Below are positions 5,317 to 5,697 of a DNA stretch of 5,697 nt, piece after piece. The stretch comes from Methylotetracoccus sp. (GTDB lineage: Bacteria; Pseudomonadota; Gammaproteobacteria; Methylococcales; Methylococcaceae). The position numbers and the translations under genes are program-made. Under the pieces are notes generated by a model. That model made no database searches and was not told the origin of the DNA. It worked only from the letters and a program-made list of their open reading frames with translations. Where the stretch lies: the NCBI GenBank assembly GCA_025458755.1, contig JALORT010000164.1:1-5697 (forward strand), written 5' to 3'. Numbering within the stretch: the first letter of the stretch is position 1; every line of letters starts with the position of its first letter.

Positions 5317-5697
5317 ATGAAAGCGATGCAGTTCAACGCCTTTAGCGGGCTGGCCAGTCTACGGGAAGTCGATCTGGCGGAACCGTCGCTGAAGGACGGC
5401 GAGGTCGTGGTCGACGTCGCCGCGACGTCGATCAACCCGATAGACTGGAAACTGCGCAGCGGGTTCCTGCGCTGGATCAGCCCCTTCCGCTTCTCCGCGG
5501 TGCCGTGTTTCGACTTTGCAGGAACCATTGCCGCAGCGGGTTCAAAGGCCACGAGGTTTGGTGTCGGCGACCGGGTCTTCGGTTTGCGGCCGCTGAACGG
5601 CATGGGTGCGGCGGCAGGCAGAGTGGCCTCACGCGAGGATCAACTGGTCGCAATTCCGCCCGGAGTCGCGTTCGAGCAGGCGGCCGGGGTGCCGCTG
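5317..5697 (+). CDS. Zinc-independent MDR oxidoreductase (quinone oxidoreductase/zeta-crystallin type), N-terminal part
   Basis: 127 codons are present before the right edge cuts the gene. The family usually has about 310-340 residues, so roughly the first 40% is seen. The GroES-like catalytic domain is recognisable: K26-D-G-E-V-V-V-D-V-A-A-T-S-I-N40-P-I-D-W-K-L-R-S-G matches the NPxDxxxRxG block of quinone oxidoreductases, P63-C-F-D-F-A-G69 replaces the zinc-binding GHE motif of classical alcohol dehydrogenases, and G82-V-G-D-R-V-F-G89 is the conserved turn. The catalytic zinc cysteine and histidine are absent, which places it among zinc-free NADPH:quinone or enoyl reductases. The Rossmann NADPH-binding domain lies outside the window. 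It is divergent from the FMN reductase and probably shares a regulator with it. The substrate is unknown. Confidence 0.88.
   Translation, partial: MKAMQFNAFSGLASLREVDLAEPSLKDGEVVVDVAATSINPIDWKLRSGFLRWISPFRFSAVPCFDFAGTIAAAGSKATRFGVGDRVFGLRPLNGMGAAAGRVASREDQLVAIPPGVAFEQAAGVPL

Overview
The window is GC-rich and gene-dense. Its products look like those of a Gram-negative proteobacterium, most likely gammaproteobacterial: two lipoboxed envelope proteins (one an M48 peptidase of the LoiP/YggG type), a DsbA-superfamily oxidoreductase and a split YeeE/YedE sulfur-compound transporter. No gene here fixes the genus. I found no rRNA, tRNA, CRISPR array, insertion sequence or integrase, and codon use looks even across the genes, so this reads as ordinary chromosome.

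Layout from left to right. (1) The first 99 bases hold the N-terminal end of an unrecognised, probably membrane-associated protein on the minus strand. (2) The 189-base gap before the next gene carries two palindromes: an AT-rich TGTAATT/AATTACA repeat close to the partial gene's start, and a TA-flanked C/G tract resembling CsoR-family operators. (3) A two-gene minus-strand operon (1166 to 289) encodes the two halves of a YeeE/YedE transporter, with stop and start codons overlapping as TAATG. (4) A divergent plus-strand gene (1395-2189) encodes an unrecognised lipoprotein with a low-complexity linker and a four-cysteine C-terminal domain. (5) Convergent to it lies a cytoplasmic DsbA-family protein with a CSWC active site (2881-2267). 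(6) Divergent from that is a small secreted protein with a very basic C-terminal tail (3009-3575). (7) Two further minus-strand genes follow: the M48 lipoprotein peptidase (4485-3676) and an NAD(P)H-dependent FMN reductase (5226-4618). (8) A zinc-independent MDR/quinone oxidoreductase runs off the right edge on the plus strand. It is divergent from the FMN reductase across a 90-base spacer that holds a perfect 8-bp inverted repeat.

The genes do not form one pathway. Two couplings are visible: the transporter halves, and the divergent flavin reductase/quinone oxidoreductase pair, which is typical of a stress-inducible redox locus. I found no clear new defence or mobile system. The most unusual items are the CsoR-like site beside a sulfur transporter, the basic-tailed secreted protein, the unassigned lipoprotein and the architecture of the 5227-5316 spacer.
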